Source of the DNA: Haloterrigena alkaliphila | Lineage (GTDB): Archaea; Halobacteriota; Halobacteria; Halobacteriales; Natrialbaceae | DNA: 64,000 bases | Assembly (NCBI RefSeq): GCF_017352155.2 | Contig: NZ_CP071462.1 | Span: 806,001-870,000 of the forward strand | Direction of reading: 5' to 3' | Notes under the pieces: model-generated | What the model saw: the letters and a program-made list of their open reading frames with translations, nothing else | Database searches by the model: none | What the model was told of the DNA's origin: nothing | Shown here: positions 54,560 to 64,000 of the stretch, piece by piece | Position numbering within the stretch: position 1 is the stretch's first letter | Layout: the number at the start of each line of letters is the position of its first letter | Made by a program: the position numbers and the translations under genes

Positions 54560-57244
54560 ATGAGTATGGACGCGCCCGAACGGACGAGCGAGGACGCCGC
54601 CGAGGGAGAGCCGACCCTCGAGGGCGGCTACGACCCCGAAACGGTCGAGGAACGGTGGCAACAGCGCTGGGTCGACGAAACGGTCTACGCCTACGAGAGC
54701 GACCCAGAGCGCGATCCCAACACGACTTACGCCATCGACACGCCGCCGCCGACGGTCTCGGGGAGCCTCCACATGGGCCACCTCTACGGCCACACCCTCC
54801 AGGACTTCGCGGCGCGGTTCCAGCGGATGCACGACGGCGCGGTCCTGTTTCCGTTCGGCTACGACGACAACGGGATCGCCAGCGAGCGCCTGACCGAATC
54901 CGAACTGGACATCCGCCACCAGGACTACGAGCGCCGCGAGTTTCAGGAACTCTGCCGCGAGGTCTGCCGGGAGTACGAGGCCGAGTTCACGGAGAAGATG
55001 CAGGGGCTGGGGTGTTCGATCGACTGGAACAACACGTACAAGACGATCGAACCCCGCGTCCAGCGCATTTCGCAACTGTCCTTCCTCGACCTCTACGAGA
55101 AGGGACGGGAGTACCGCAAGAAGGCGCCCGCGATCTGGTGTCCGGACTGCGAGACGGCCATCTCGCAGGTCGAGATGGAGGACGACGAGCGGGGCTCGCA
55201 CTTCAACGACATCGCGTTCGAGCTGGCCTCCGACGGTACCGACCGCGACGAGTTCGTCATCTCCACCACGCGTCCCGAACTGATCCCGGCCTGCGTCTCC
55301 GTCTTCGTCCACCCCGATGACGAGGAAAATCAGGATCTCGTCGGCGAGGAGGCCCGGATTCCGATCTTCGGCCACGAGGTGCCGATCATCGAGGACGAGC
55401 GCGTCGACATGGAGAAGGGCAGCGGCGTCGTGATGTGCTGTACCTTCGGCGACCAGAACGACATCGAGTGGTACCAGGCCCACGACCTGCCGCTTCGCGT
55501 CGCCATCGACGAGTCCGCGACGATGACCGACCTCGCCGGGGACTACGAGGGCATGTCCACCGAGGAGGCCCGCGAGGCCATCGTCGAGGACTTGGACGAC
55601 GAGGGCGCCCTCCGGGACCGCCGGGAGATCACCCACGCGGTGCAGGTCCACGAGCGCTGCGACACGCCCGTCGAGTACCGCGTCTCCAAGCAGTGGTACG
55701 TCGAGATCCTGGACCACAAGGAGGAGTACCTCGAGGCCGGCCGGGAGATGGACTGGTACCCCGAGAAGATGTTCAGCCGCTACAAGCACTGGATCGAGGG
55801 CCTCGAGTGGGACTGGCTGATCTCCCGCCAGCGCGACTCGGGCATTCCGTTCCCGGTCTGGTACTGCGCGGACTGCGACCACGAGATCATGGCCGAGCGG
55901 GCGGCGCTACCGGTCGACCCGCTGAGCGACGAGCCGCCCGTGGATAGCTGCCCCGAGTGCGGGGGCGACGACTTCGTCGCGGAGGAGGACGTCTTCGACA
56001 CGTGGGCGACCTCCTCCCTCACCCCGCTGATCAACGCGGGCTGGGACTGGGACGAAGGGAGCGAGGAGTTCACCATGGCAAAGCCGGAACTGTACCCCTT
56101 CGACCTGCGCCCGCAGGGCCACGACATCATCTCGTTCTGGCTGTTCCACACCATCGTCAAGTGCTACGAGCACACCGGCGAGGTGCCCTTCGACGCGACG
56201 ATGATCAACGGCCACGTGCTCGACGAGAACCGCGAGAAGATGTCCAAGTCGCGTGGCAACATCGTCGCTCCCGACGAGGTCCTCGCCGACTATCCGGTGG
56301 ACGCCGTCCGATTCTGGGCCGCCAGCGCGGCGGTCGGCGACGACTTCCCGTACCAGGAGAAGGACCTGACGGCGGGCGAGAAGCTGCTGCGGAAGCTCTG
56401 GAACGCCTCGAAGCTCGTCGACACGCTCGCGCCGCGCGATCCCGAGGAACCCGCCGACCTCGAGGCGATCGACCGCTGGCTGCTCGCCGAACTCGACGAC
56501 GCCGTCGCGGACCTCACCGACCACCTCGAGGCCTACGAGTTCGCGAAGGCCCGCGACCGCCTGCGCACGTTCTTCTGGAACACGTTCTGCGACGACTACC
56601 TCGAGATCGCCAAGACGCGCGAGGAGAACCCGTCGACGCAGTACGCGCTGCGGACCGCCCACCGGACGTTCCTCGAGCTGTGGGCGCCGTTCCTGCCCCA
56701 CGCGACGGAGGAGATCTGGCAGGCCGTCTACAGCGACGATCCCGAGAACCTCGAGGAGACCAGTATCCACACCCGCGACTGGCCCAGCCCGCAGGGGTAC
56801 GACGCGGACCTCGAGGCCGGCGAGACCGCGATGGAGGTCATCTCCGCGCTCCGGCGGTACAAGAGCGAGAACCAGTTACCGCTGAACGCCGACCTCGGGT
56901 CGGTGTCGGTCTACGGGCCGATCGAGGGCTTCGAGGACGCGATCCAGCACGTGATGCACGTGCAGGATCTCACGGTGCTCGAGGAGGAACCCGAAGTGAC
57001 GACCGAAATCGCGTCGATCGACCTCGACTACTCGACGCTCGGGCCGAAGTTCGGCTCGAAGGTCGGCGAGATCGATTCGGGGATCGAGAGCGGCGACTAC
57101 GAGATCGATGAAGACGATAGCGTCTTGCGAGTCGCCGGCGAAGAACTCGAGGACGACCTCTTCGAGGTCGAACGCGAGCGCACCTACTCCGGCGCCGGCG
57201 AGATGATCGAGACCGAGTCGGCGGTCGTCGTTCTCGAGGACTGA
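54560..57244 (+). CDS. valS: Valyl-tRNA synthetase
   Basis: 894 residues from ATG at 54560. Class I signatures: the HIGH equivalent HMGH in SGSLHMGHLYGHTLQDF and KMSKS in ENREKMSKSRGNIV. The editing domain (CP1) has FVISTTRPELIPACVSVFVHPDDE. A zinc-type CPDCETAISQVEM and a second CPECGGDDF region are present. The anticodon-binding domain holds RTFFWNTFCDDYLEIAK and LWAPFLPHATEEIWQAVY. The C-terminal long coiled coil of bacterial ValRS is absent, as usual in archaea. Codes for an essential gene. Confidence 0.97.
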   Translation: MSMDAPERTSEDAAEGEPTLEGGYDPETVEERWQQRWVDETVYAYESDPERDPNTTYAIDTPPPTVSGSLHMGHLYGHTLQDFAARFQRMHDGAVLFPFGYDDNGIASERLTESELDIRHQDYERREFQELCREVCREYEAEFTEKMQGLGCSIDWNNTYKTIEPRVQRISQLSFLDLYEKGREYRKKAPAIWCPDCETAISQVEMEDDERGSHFNDIAFELASDGTDRDEFVISTTRPELIPACVSVFVHPDDEENQDLVGEEARIPIFGHEVPIIEDERVDMEKGSGVVMCCTFGDQNDIEWYQAHDLPLRVAIDESATMTDLAGDYEGMSTEEAREAIVEDLDDEGALRDRREITHAVQVHERCDTPVEYRVSKQWYVEILDHKEEYLEAGREMDWYPEKMFSRYKHWIEGLEWDWLISRQRDSGIPFPVWYCADCDHEIMAERAALPVDPLSDEPPVDSCPECGGDDFVAEEDVFDTWATSSLTPLINAGWDWDEGSEEFTMAKPELYPFDLRPQGHDIISFWLFHTIVKCYEHTGEVPFDATMINGHVLDENREKMSKSRGNIVAPDEVLADYPVDAVRFWAASAAVGDDFPYQEKDLTAGEKLLRKLWNASKLVDTLAPRDPEEPADLEAIDRWLLAELDDAVADLTDHLEAYEFAKARDRLRTFFWNTFCDDYLEIAKTREENPSTQYALRTAHRTFLELWAPFLPHATEEIWQAVYSDDPENLEETSIHTRDWPSPQGYDADLEAGETAMEVISALRRYKSENQLPLNADLGSVSVYGPIEGFEDAIQHVMHVQDLTVLEEEPEVTTEIASIDLDYSTLGPKFGSKVGEIDSGIESGDYEIDEDDSVLRVAGEELEDDLFEVERERTYSGAGEMIETESAVVVLED

Positions 57245-57335
57245 CGCGGGAACTGCGATCGCGATTCGTCGTTCACCACCTGTTCTGCGTCGGCGTTGTT
57301 TGTCGCTTGTATGCCCCGGCGTCGTTCGTCGCTCG

Positions 57336-59524
57336 TTATGCCTCAGTATCGTCAGTCGTCCCCGCTGCAGGCAACGTAAACGAGAACGTCGTGCCGTCTC
57401 CGGGATCGGAGTCGACGCGCATCTCGCCGCCGTGGCGCTCGACGATGCGTCGGCACAGCGCCAGGCCGATGCCGGTCCCGGAATGTTCTTCGTGACTGTG
57501 GAGCCGCTGGAAGACCTCGAAGATGCGATCCTGATCGTCGGGGTCGATGCCGATCCCGTCGTCGCTGACCGACACCTGCCACACGTCTCCCGTTCGCTCC
57601 GCGCTGACCCGCACCTGTGGCGGCTCGTCGCCGCTGTACTGGATCGCGTTGCTGAGGAGATTCTGGAAGACTTGCCGTAACTGGGCGGCGTCGCCGTCGA
57701 CGCGGGGCAGTTCCTCGACCGCGACGTCGGCGTCGCTCTCCTCGATCCGCACCCCGAGATCCTCGCGAACGTCCGCGAGAACCCCGTTCAGGTCGACCGG
57801 CTCGAAGGGTTCGCCCTGCGTTTCGACGCGCGAGTACTCGAGCAGCCCCTCGATCATCTCGCGCATGCGGTCGGCGCCGTCGACGGCGTAGTCGATGAAC
57901 TCCTCGGCGTCGTCGTCGAGCTCGTCGGCGTAGCGGCCCTCGAGCAGTTGCAGGTAGCTCGTGACCATCCGCAGGGGCTCCTGCAGGTCGTGGGAGGCCG
58001 CGTAGGCGAACTGCTCGAGTCGTTCGTTCGACTCCTCGAGTTGCTGCTCGTACTGCTTGCGCTCGGTGATATCGCGGAAGTAGACCGACAGCCCCGACTC
58101 GGAGGGGTAGACGGTAAACTCCAGCCAGGCGTCGAACGTCACGGCCTCGACCTCGAAGCTGACGGGGTCCTGCGTCTCCATCGCTTCCCGGTACTTCTCC
58201 CGGAACAACGACTCCGCCGGGTCGGGAACCGTCTCCCAGACGGGCCGGCCGAGCAGTTCCTCCCGCGACCGGTCCAAGATCGCGGCCGCCTGGTCGTTGA
58301 GGTGGGTGTACCGCCACTCCTCGTCGAGCGCGTAGAACGCGTCCGAGATGCGAGGATCTCGCTCAACTCCGTCTCGAGCTCCGCCTTTCGCTGCTCGAGT
58401 TGCCGTTCCCGGGCCTTGAGTTCGATCACGTCCTTCGCCGCGGTGACGATGCGTTCGAGTTCGCCGTCGGGACCGTAGACCGGTGCCGTGTTCACCCGGA
58501 AGTGCATTCGCTCGCCGCTGGGCGGTTCGAACGTCAGTTCCTCGTCGAAGACCGGCTCGCCAGTCTCCAGGACGCGCGCGGACGTCGTCTCGCTCGAGTC
58601 GAGCAACTCCCCGTCCTCGTCGTAGATCTTCCACTCGCCGGTGTCGACGGGGTTTTCGCGGAACTCCTGCTCCGAGAGGCCGAAGGCCTCCTGTGCGCGC
58701 CGGTTCGCCCGGATCGTCTCGCGATCGGCGGTCTGGACGGCGATCGCGACCGGCGCCGTTTCCAGCAGTTTTTCGGTCTGGTCGTACTCGCGGCGAAGCT
58801 GTCGTTCGCGTTCCTTTCGGTCGGTGATATCGTCGACGGCGACGACGACGAGGTCGTCCGCCGACGCCCCGTCCGCGAGCGGCGCGGCGGTGATCGAGCG
58901 CCAGCAACGGCCGTCGTCCGGCAGTTCGAGCTGACACTCGTAGTCGGTGACGGGCTCGCCGGTGGCGCGGACCCGTTCCCACGGCCAGTCGTCGCGCGGA
59001 ACCGGCTCGCCGTCGGCGTCGTAGAGCGTCTCCGCGTCGACGGTGCGGTCCGCGTCGGGGTCCGCGATCGGAAGCCGATCGAACAGCCGTCGGTTCCCCC
59101 GAACGACCGTCCCGTCGGGCGCGATGACGCCGAGTCCGACCGGCGCCGTCTCGAGGAGGTGTTCGGTGAGCCCCCGTTCCCGACGCAGTCGTCGTTCGTA
59201 CTCCTCGCGGTCGGTCTCGAGCGCGGCGTCGGTTTCGTCAGTGTCCTTGGTTTCCTCCGTCTCGCCGGTCGCGTCGCTCCCGTCGGTCCGGTTCGTCGCT
59301 CGTGCCTCGGCGCGCCACCAGACGCGCGTCTCGTCGATCAGTTTCGTTCCGAGCACGCCTCGATCGGCGAGCTCGTTCAACAGGTGGCGGGCGGCCCGGT
59401 CGCAACACTCGAGCGTCTCGGCGACCTCCCCGGCCGTCATCGGTGCGGCGGGCTGTGCCGACTGCGTTACCGCAGACCGAACGTCCGCGAGCGTCACGTC
59501 CGGGGTCGGGCCGGGAACTCCCAT
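57336..59524 (-). pseudogene. Frameshifted sensor histidine kinase with N-terminal helix-turn-helix and PAS repeats
   Basis: Two overlapping minus-strand frames form one kinase. The 5' part (59524 to about 58350) encodes an HTH (PMTAGEVAETLECCDRAARHLLNELADRGVL), two PAS domains and the start of a coiled coil; the 3' part (about 58350 to 57336) continues with a third PAS (RISDAFYALDEEWRYTHLNDQAAAIL), HisKA (YAASHDLQEPLRMV) and HATPase (NLLSNAIQYSGDE, GTGIGLALCRRIVERHGG). Around 58349-58354 the frame slips: ELSEIL then RISDA would join if one base (or four) were restored. Either a true disruption or a sequencing error; a programmed slip is less likely. Confidence 0.8.
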
Positions 59525-59627
59525 GGAATCCACCTAGAGATAGCTCCATAAACGCTTGGCGTTTGGGTGAGTATCACGTAGCAGGCGTCGGAACGGTCGC
59601 GGCGGCTGACGGACAATCGGTGACGGG

Positions 59628-60308
59628 CTACGAGCCGCGGTCGCACTTCTCGACGCGGATCGCGAGCGCGAGAAAGAGCGCCAGCATCGCGAACGTCACC
59701 TCGCCCGCGGCGGCGACGCCGAGCGCGTCCGCGCCGAGGAACACGGACGTGTCGCGGGTGACCGGCAGGAGGGTGTGATGGGGCTCGCCGACGATCGGCA
59801 CGAAGTAGTCGACGACCAGGTTGCTCCAGTACCAGACGGCGGCGACGGCGACGGCCCACACCGGGAAGTCGGTGATCCGGTGGAGGACGAACGCCTGCAC
59901 GACCATCGCGAGGTGGCTCCAGAAGAGGAACTGGTACATCAGCGGATTCAGGCCGGCGTAGGCGTCCGCGAAGGCCAGCAGGGTGTAGGGGGTCCACAGC
60001 CCCAATATCACGTTGCCAAAGAAGGCCAGCGACGTCAGCCACGGCTGTTCGTACCCCAGCTTCCAGCAGGCGACCGCCAGCGCGATCAGCAGCGTCGCCA
60101 TCGGGCTGTCGGGCACCCACGGCCACATCACCGCCGCCGTTTCGCCGAGCTGGGGGCCGTAGTACCAGAAGCCGAAGACCGTTCCCGCGAGGTTGATCGC
60201 CACGACGAGCCACGCGAACCGCAGTCCGAGGTCCTCGAGCGTCTTCGGAACGGGTGCGAGGGCGGTCGGCAACGGCTCTCGGTCGGGCGACGCGGTCGAC
60301 GCGAACAT
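59628..60308 (-). CDS. DUF1405 family membrane protein
   Basis: 226 residues from ATG at 60308. About six membrane helices (RFAWLVVAINLAGTVFGFWYYG, TLLIALAVACWKLG, WLTSLAFFGNVILGLW, MYQFLFWSHLAMVVQAFVL, WAVAVAAVWYWSNLVVDYF and the C-terminal FAMLALFLALAIRV). The pattern is DUF1405, found in archaea and Bacillus; the role is unknown. It precedes the kinase gene on the same strand and is divergent from the acetoacetate-decarboxylase-like gene. Confidence 0.88.
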   Translation of the reverse strand: MFASTASPDREPLPTALAPVPKTLEDLGLRFAWLVVAINLAGTVFGFWYYGPQLGETAAVMWPWVPDSPMATLLIALAVACWKLGYEQPWLTSLAFFGNVILGLWTPYTLLAFADAYAGLNPLMYQFLFWSHLAMVVQAFVLHRITDFPVWAVAVAAVWYWSNLVVDYFVPIVGEPHHTLLPVTRDTSVFLGADALGVAAAGEVTFAMLALFLALAIRVEKCDRGS

Positions 60309-60455
60309 CGTTTCGTCAATCGTGACGAACGGCGCTCGCAAAACAGTAGCGGTTACCGTCGATGGGCTGCCACCGAATCGATTCGAACGGGTATCGCGTC
60401 CCTCGCCCCGAATCCGACCCGGACCACTATTTGCTTCCGTCACGTCGTGGGCCGT

Positions 60456-61370
60456 ATGGAACCCGCCATCGCCGACGGCTCGCGAGTGACGCTCTCGACC
60501 GGCCACGAGATCGAACTGCCGCTCGAGCTCTCCTTCGCCGTCGGCGGCGTGACGGTCCCGGCTCGGCGCGAACGACTCGCGGCACTCCTCCCGAGCGACC
60601 TCTCCGCGCTGGCCGTCGCGCCGGGGATCGGTTGCGTCACGTTCGTGGGAATTCAGTATCACCGCGTCGGCGGGGAGTCGAACGAGCGGAACCGCGGGAC
60701 GGGCGACCGGAACGACGGGCCGAACGAGAGAGACGACAAACCGAACTGGAGGAACGACGAGTCGGCTGACGAGCGGAGAGTCGATACCGGTCTCGAGCCC
60801 TACAACGAGTTCGCGGTGATCGTTCCCGCGGTTCGCGGCGGGCAGACCGACGCACCGTTCGCACAAATCTACGGCGGCGAAATCGGTGGCTACGTCCACT
60901 GGCTACCCGTCACGACCGACGCCTCGGTCGCGCTCGGACGCGAGATCTGGGGCTACCCCAAGGAGCGGGCCGACATCACGGTGACCGACGGGCCGCGGGG
61001 CCTGCGCTGTGTCGTCGCCGACGCGGGTGACGATCGGCGAGGTGAGGATGGGAGTGGGGGTCACGGGGGTCGGAAACGCAGCGGAAATCGAGAACGAGTG
61101 CGCTTCGAGGTGCCCCGCCCTCGGACGCGAGTCGCCGACGGCAGGCGCGACTGGACGCTGTGGAGTTACACGACGAAGGGCGGCGACCTGCTGCGGACGA
61201 AAGCCGAGGTCTGGGGCGACGTCGCGCTCGGATCGCCCCTCGGCGCGACGCTCGAGGTCGATCCCGCTCTCGAGGCGGAACTGGGCTGCTGGTCGCGCCC
61301 GCTCGTGCGGCTGTACGGCGCTCGAGTGCGGGCGCGACTCCACAAGGGCGAGCGAGTCGGCGACGCCTGA
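60456..61370 (+). CDS. Acetoacetate decarboxylase family protein
   Basis: 304 residues from ATG at 60456. The signature [18 protein letters not shown] includes the Schiff-base lysine (K in YPKE) and the preceding Glu/Tyr. Other parts ([29 protein letters not shown]) fit the family's beta-cone. Two hydrophilic low-complexity insertions, [20 protein letters not shown] at about 70-100 and GRKRSGNRE at about 205, are unlike other members. Many family members are not true decarboxylases; the substrate is open. Confidence 0.85.
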   Translation: MEPAIADGSRVTLSTGHEIELPLELSFAVGGVTVPARRERLAALLPSDLSALAVAPGIGCVTFVGIQYHRVGGESNERNRGTGDRNDGPNERDDKPNWRNDESADERRVDTGLEPYNEFAVIVPAVRGGQTDAPFAQIYGGEIGGYVHWLPVTTDASVALGREIWGYPKERADITVTDGPRGLRCVVADAGDDRRGEDGSGGHGGRKRSGNRERVRFEVPRPRTRVADGRRDWTLWSYTTKGGDLLRTKAEVWGDVALGSPLGATLEVDPALEAELGCWSRPLVRLYGARVRARLHKGERVGDA

Positions 61371-61444
61371 GGCGATTCGAGGAGTCGCCCTCACTTCGCG
61401 CTCGAACGGACACGCGTAAGTGCGGTCGCTCACAACCGCGTACT

Positions 61445-62359
61445 ATGACTGACGAAACCGACACCGATCTCGAGGAACTCAGACGCGGGACCGACCTCGT
61501 CAAGCGCGGCTTCGCCCGGATGCAGAAGGGCGGCGTCATCATGGACGTTGTCAACAAGGAACAGGCGCGCATCGCCGAGGACGCCGGCGCGGTCGCCGTG
61601 ATGGCCCTCGAGGCCGTCCCCGCGGACATCCGCAAGCGCGGCGGCGTCGCCCGGATGGCCGACCCCGCCGACGTCGAGGCGATCGTCGAGGAGGTCTCGA
61701 TCCCGGTGATGGGCAAGGCCCGCATCGGCCACACGAAGGAGGCCCAGATCCTCGAGGCCGTCGGCGTCGACATGATCGACGAAAGCGAGGTGCTGACCCC
61801 CGCCGACGACGCCTACCACATCGACAAGCGCGACTTCACCGCGCCGTTCGTCTGTGGCGCCCGCGACCTCGGCGAGGCGCTGCGCCGGATCGACGAGGGC
61901 GCCGCGATGATCCGAACGAAGGGCGAGGCCGGCACCGGCGACGTCAATCAGGCCGTCCACCACCAGCGGACGATCAAGGGCGCGATCCGCGAACTCGAGG
62001 GAATGACTCACGAGGAGCGAGAGGCCTACGCCCGCGAGATCGAAGCACCCGCGGAACTGGTCCACGAGACCGCCGAGATGGGCCGTCTTCCGGTGGTGAA
62101 CTTCGCCGCGGGCGGTATCGCCACCCCCGCGGACGCCGCGCTGATGATGCACCACGAGTGCGACGGTATCTTCGTCGGCAGCGGCATCTTCGGCGCCGAG
62201 AACCCGCCCGAGATGGCCGAGGCGATCGTCGAGGCGACGAACGACTGGGACGACGCCGAGACGCTCGCGGAGATTTCGAAGAACCTCGGCAAGGGGATGA
62301 AAGGCGACGCGAACGCCGATCTGCCCGAGGAGGAGCAACTGCAGGGTCGAGGCGTCTAG
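61445..62359 (+). CDS. pdxS: Pyridoxal 5'-phosphate synthase lyase subunit PdxS
   Basis: 304 residues. PdxS makes vitamin B6 directly from ribose 5-phosphate, glyceraldehyde 3-phosphate and ammonia supplied by PdxT. Key elements: [41 protein letters not shown] (first catalytic lysine region), VMGKARIGH (K81-type ligand), [26 protein letters not shown] (phosphate loop) and [22 protein letters not shown] with FVGSGIF. pdxT is not adjacent. Confidence 0.97.
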   Translation: MTDETDTDLEELRRGTDLVKRGFARMQKGGVIMDVVNKEQARIAEDAGAVAVMALEAVPADIRKRGGVARMADPADVEAIVEEVSIPVMGKARIGHTKEAQILEAVGVDMIDESEVLTPADDAYHIDKRDFTAPFVCGARDLGEALRRIDEGAAMIRTKGEAGTGDVNQAVHHQRTIKGAIRELEGMTHEEREAYAREIEAPAELVHETAEMGRLPVVNFAAGGIATPADAALMMHHECDGIFVGSGIFGAENPPEMAEAIVEATNDWDDAETLAEISKNLGKGMKGDANADLPEEEQLQGRGV

Positions 62360-62544
62360 CCGAGGAGCGCGGAGTTTCGTTTTCGACTGCGCGACGCCCG
62401 GTCGGGACGTCGATCGGACCGCTGGATCCGACTCGGCAGCCGAATGCATCGCGCGTCGTTGTTTCTCTGCTATCTACGGCCGTTTCGGTAGCCCACTGCC
62501 ATCGTAACTCGACCACCGTCTCTCAACCGGACCGTTGAACCGGC

Positions 62545-62674
62545 GTGCGGTGGCGCGCGCTGTCGGCCGCCCGAGCGACAGTGAGGTCGGTCGATAACAC
62601 CGTGCGAGGGATGAGCGAGTGATTGAAAGGAACGAGCGAATCGGTTGGGGAGGACGTGGAAATCCCCGTTGCCA
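62545..62674 (+). repeat. Dispersed element A, copy 2
   Basis: 130 bp, starting GTGCGGTGGCGCGCGCTGTCGG and ending CGTTGCCA. Shares both ends with 8394-8515. The middle keeps the inverted repeat CTGTCG...CGACAG. The 62360-62939 gap holds this copy and copy 3 in inverted orientation; no gene is supported there. Confidence 0.75.
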
Positions 62675-62728
62675 GCGCAAGTAGTGTACTTGTGCGACAA
62701 TCCTCAAAGGCGAGCGTTCTGCTGACAC

Positions 62729-62849
62729 TGGCAACGAGGAGAGCCACGTCCTCCCCAACCGATTCGCTCACTCCGTTCGCTCATCCCTCGCACGGCTTCG
62801 AACTGCGCCTCACTTTTCGTTCGACACAGTTCGGCGCGCGCCACCGCAC
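62729..62849 (-). repeat. Dispersed element A, copy 3 (inverted)
   Basis: 121 bp on the minus strand, beginning GTGCGGTGGCGCGCGCCGAA and ending CGTTGCCA. The middle has a different inverted repeat, CGAACTG...CAGTTCG, in place of CTGTCG...CGACAG. It faces copy 2 across a 54-bp spacer that itself contains the near-palindrome CGCAAGTA...TACTTGTGCG. Confidence 0.75.
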
Positions 62850-62939
62850 GAGTGACCGCTCGAAGCGATCCGCCACGTCGCTGTATCGGTCGACGACAGT
62901 CAGCTGATCCAGATCTGCAGTCGTCCGATACCAGCGCAG

Positions 62940-63266
62940 TCACCGAACGAACGGTACGACGACCAGATAGGCGAGGTACGTCAAAAGCGAACCGAGCGCG
63001 AACGAGAGGACGCTCGAGGCCGCGACCCACGCTCCGATCACGACGCCGAGGAGTGCGAGCCCCACACAGAGGCCCTGGACGGCGGGCCGTTCCCAGTAGT
63101 CGCGGACGGTCTCGTACGCTCGAGCGGCCGCGAGTTCGAAGCCGATCGTTCCGAGGCCACCGAGCACGAGGGCCGGCCACCACACCGACGCGTCGACGGC
63201 CACGAACGCGAGTCCGACGGCGACGAGAACGAGTATCGCGAGCGCGGCGTCGGTTCGGGTTCCCAT
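62940..63266 (-). CDS. Small polytopic membrane protein (108 aa)
   Basis: ATG at 63266 gives 108 residues with four hydrophobic helices (LAILVLVAVGLAFVAVDA, WWPALVLGGLGTIGF, LCVGLALLGVVIGAWVAAS and LGSLLTYLAYLVVVPFV). The loop between helices 2 and 3 (AAARAYETVRDYWERPAVQG) is amphipathic. It is encoded 55 nt after thrB on the same strand and may be in its transcript. No family is recognised. Confidence 0.75.
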   Translation of the reverse strand: MGTRTDAALAILVLVAVGLAFVAVDASVWWPALVLGGLGTIGFELAAARAYETVRDYWERPAVQGLCVGLALLGVVIGAWVAASSVLSFALGSLLTYLAYLVVVPFVR

Positions 63267-63321
63267 CGGTTCGAGTGGTCAGTCTGGCGTCGTTCACCCG
63301 ACTCGAGTCGCGGATCGGCGA

Positions 63322-64000
63322 TCAGTCCCGGTACAGCGTCGCGCCCTCGCCGATGCGGGTCTGGTAGGCGCGACTCTCGATGCCGACGGCGTCGAAGGTG
63401 TCGATCATGGTCGACGCGATCGCGGCCTGATCGCGCCGGTGACAGACCGCGAGGATTCCCGGGCCGGCCCCGCTGACCGTGACGCCGGTCGCCCCCGCCT
63501 CGAGGGCGGCGTCCCGAACCTGCGCGTAGCCGTCGATCAGCGCGGTGCGTTCGGGGGTGACGATGGCGTCTTCCATCCCGCGGCCGACGAGGGCGGGATC
63601 GTCCCGGGTCATCCCGACGGCCAGCGTGGCGGCGTTGCCGACGGTGTCGACGACGTCCTCGAGGGTCGCCGAGTCGGGGACGACCCCGCGCGCGTCGCGC
63701 GTGGAGACGGACATTTCGGGGAGACAGGCGACGACGGGGATCGAGGCGTCGACCTGCGTGACGCCGTCGTCGGTGACGATGGTGAACCCGCCCAGCAGTG
63801 AGGGCGCGACGTTGTCGGCGTGGGCCTCGCCGGAGACGAGCGCCTCGCCCTCGGCGGCGACGGGAACGAGTTCCTCCCGCGAGAGGCCGCGGTCGTAGAG
63901 GGCGTTCAGCGCGACGGCCGCGGCGGCCGCGCTCGCGGCTGAGGAGCCGAGTCCGGACGAGGGCCGCACCCCCTTGTCGATCTTGATGTGGGCCGGCGCG
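63322..64000 (-). CDS. thrB: Homoserine kinase ThrB, N-terminus beyond the window
   Basis: The frame runs off the right edge. The GHMP-kinase ATP loop is VRPSSGLGSSAAS near the edge, followed by AHADNVAPSLLGGFTIV and the C-terminal GHMP motif VSGAGPGILAVCH. ThrB phosphorylates homoserine for threonine synthesis. The visible 226 residues are about three quarters of the usual 290-300. Confidence 0.93.
   Translation of the reverse strand, partial: APAHIKIDKGVRPSSGLGSSAASAAAAAVALNALYDRGLSREELVPVAAEGEALVSGEAHADNVAPSLLGGFTIVTDDGVTQVDASIPVVACLPEMSVSTRDARGVVPDSATLEDVVDTVGNAATLAVGMTRDDPALVGRGMEDAIVTPERTALIDGYAQVRDAALEAGATGVTVSGAGPGILAVCHRRDQAAIASTMIDTFDAVGIESRAYQTRIGEGATLYRD

Overview
The window is chromosomal DNA from a halophilic archaeon. 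It is GC-rich, its proteins are strongly acidic, many genes start directly at a predicted transcript 5' end behind a TATA-like box, and it carries an archaeal A-type ATP synthase operon, DpsA, a Tfx regulator and several families known mainly from haloarchaea. The gene content fits the Natrialbales side of the group (Natrinema/Haloterrigena-like); that placement is inference, not shown directly. I see no rRNA, tRNA, CRISPR array, insertion sequence or provirus.

Layout. 1-5.1 kb: a cut-off TumE-type toxin gene behind twin palindromic operators, an ABC1/AarF kinase, an Hsp20, a GIDE-domain membrane protein, moeA and a tiny membrane protein. 5.1-8.3 kb: a serine hydrolase, then three tandem Dps genes, of which only the first keeps the full ferroxidase site. 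8.4-13.5 kb: a dispersed repeat, an Hsp20-like protein, a membrane-anchored beta-propeller protein and a P1B-type metal ATPase with an atypical SPW motif. 13.6-25.6 kb, minus strand: the ATP synthase genes in the order H-I-K-E-C-F-A-B, with D displaced behind an acyl-CoA ligase and two small genes. 25.7-32.5 kb: a methyltransferase, a pilin-like protein, a large secreted protein, a membrane-anchored winged-helix regulator and a secreted subtilase. 32.4-41.9 kb: a radical SAM enzyme, a hybrid sensor kinase, DUF373, an alcohol dehydrogenase, a polyprenyl synthase, ETF alpha/beta and a TRAM protein. 42-50 kb: a four-gene membrane/DUF58 cluster, a metallo-beta-lactamase fold enzyme and a MoxR ATPase on the opposite strand. 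50-64 kb: a Tfx regulator, a sulfatase-fold enzyme, an HFX_2341-type regulator, valS, a frameshifted sensor kinase, DUF1405, an acetoacetate-decarboxylase-like protein, pdxS, a membrane protein and the 3' part of thrB.

The most unusual features are non-coding and repeated. (1) Arrays of perfect short hairpins with 2-4 base loops lie between genes, and a pair sits in frame inside the P-type ATPase gene. (2) An element of about 120-130 bp starting TGCGGTGGCGCG occurs three times, twice as an inverted pair. (3) An inverted pair of elements near 50.1 kb has conserved ends and loop, while the stem sequence differs with pairing kept, which suggests a structured RNA or a mobile structured element. 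Among proteins, the Dps trio with two ferroxidase-deficient paralogues is the most interesting.
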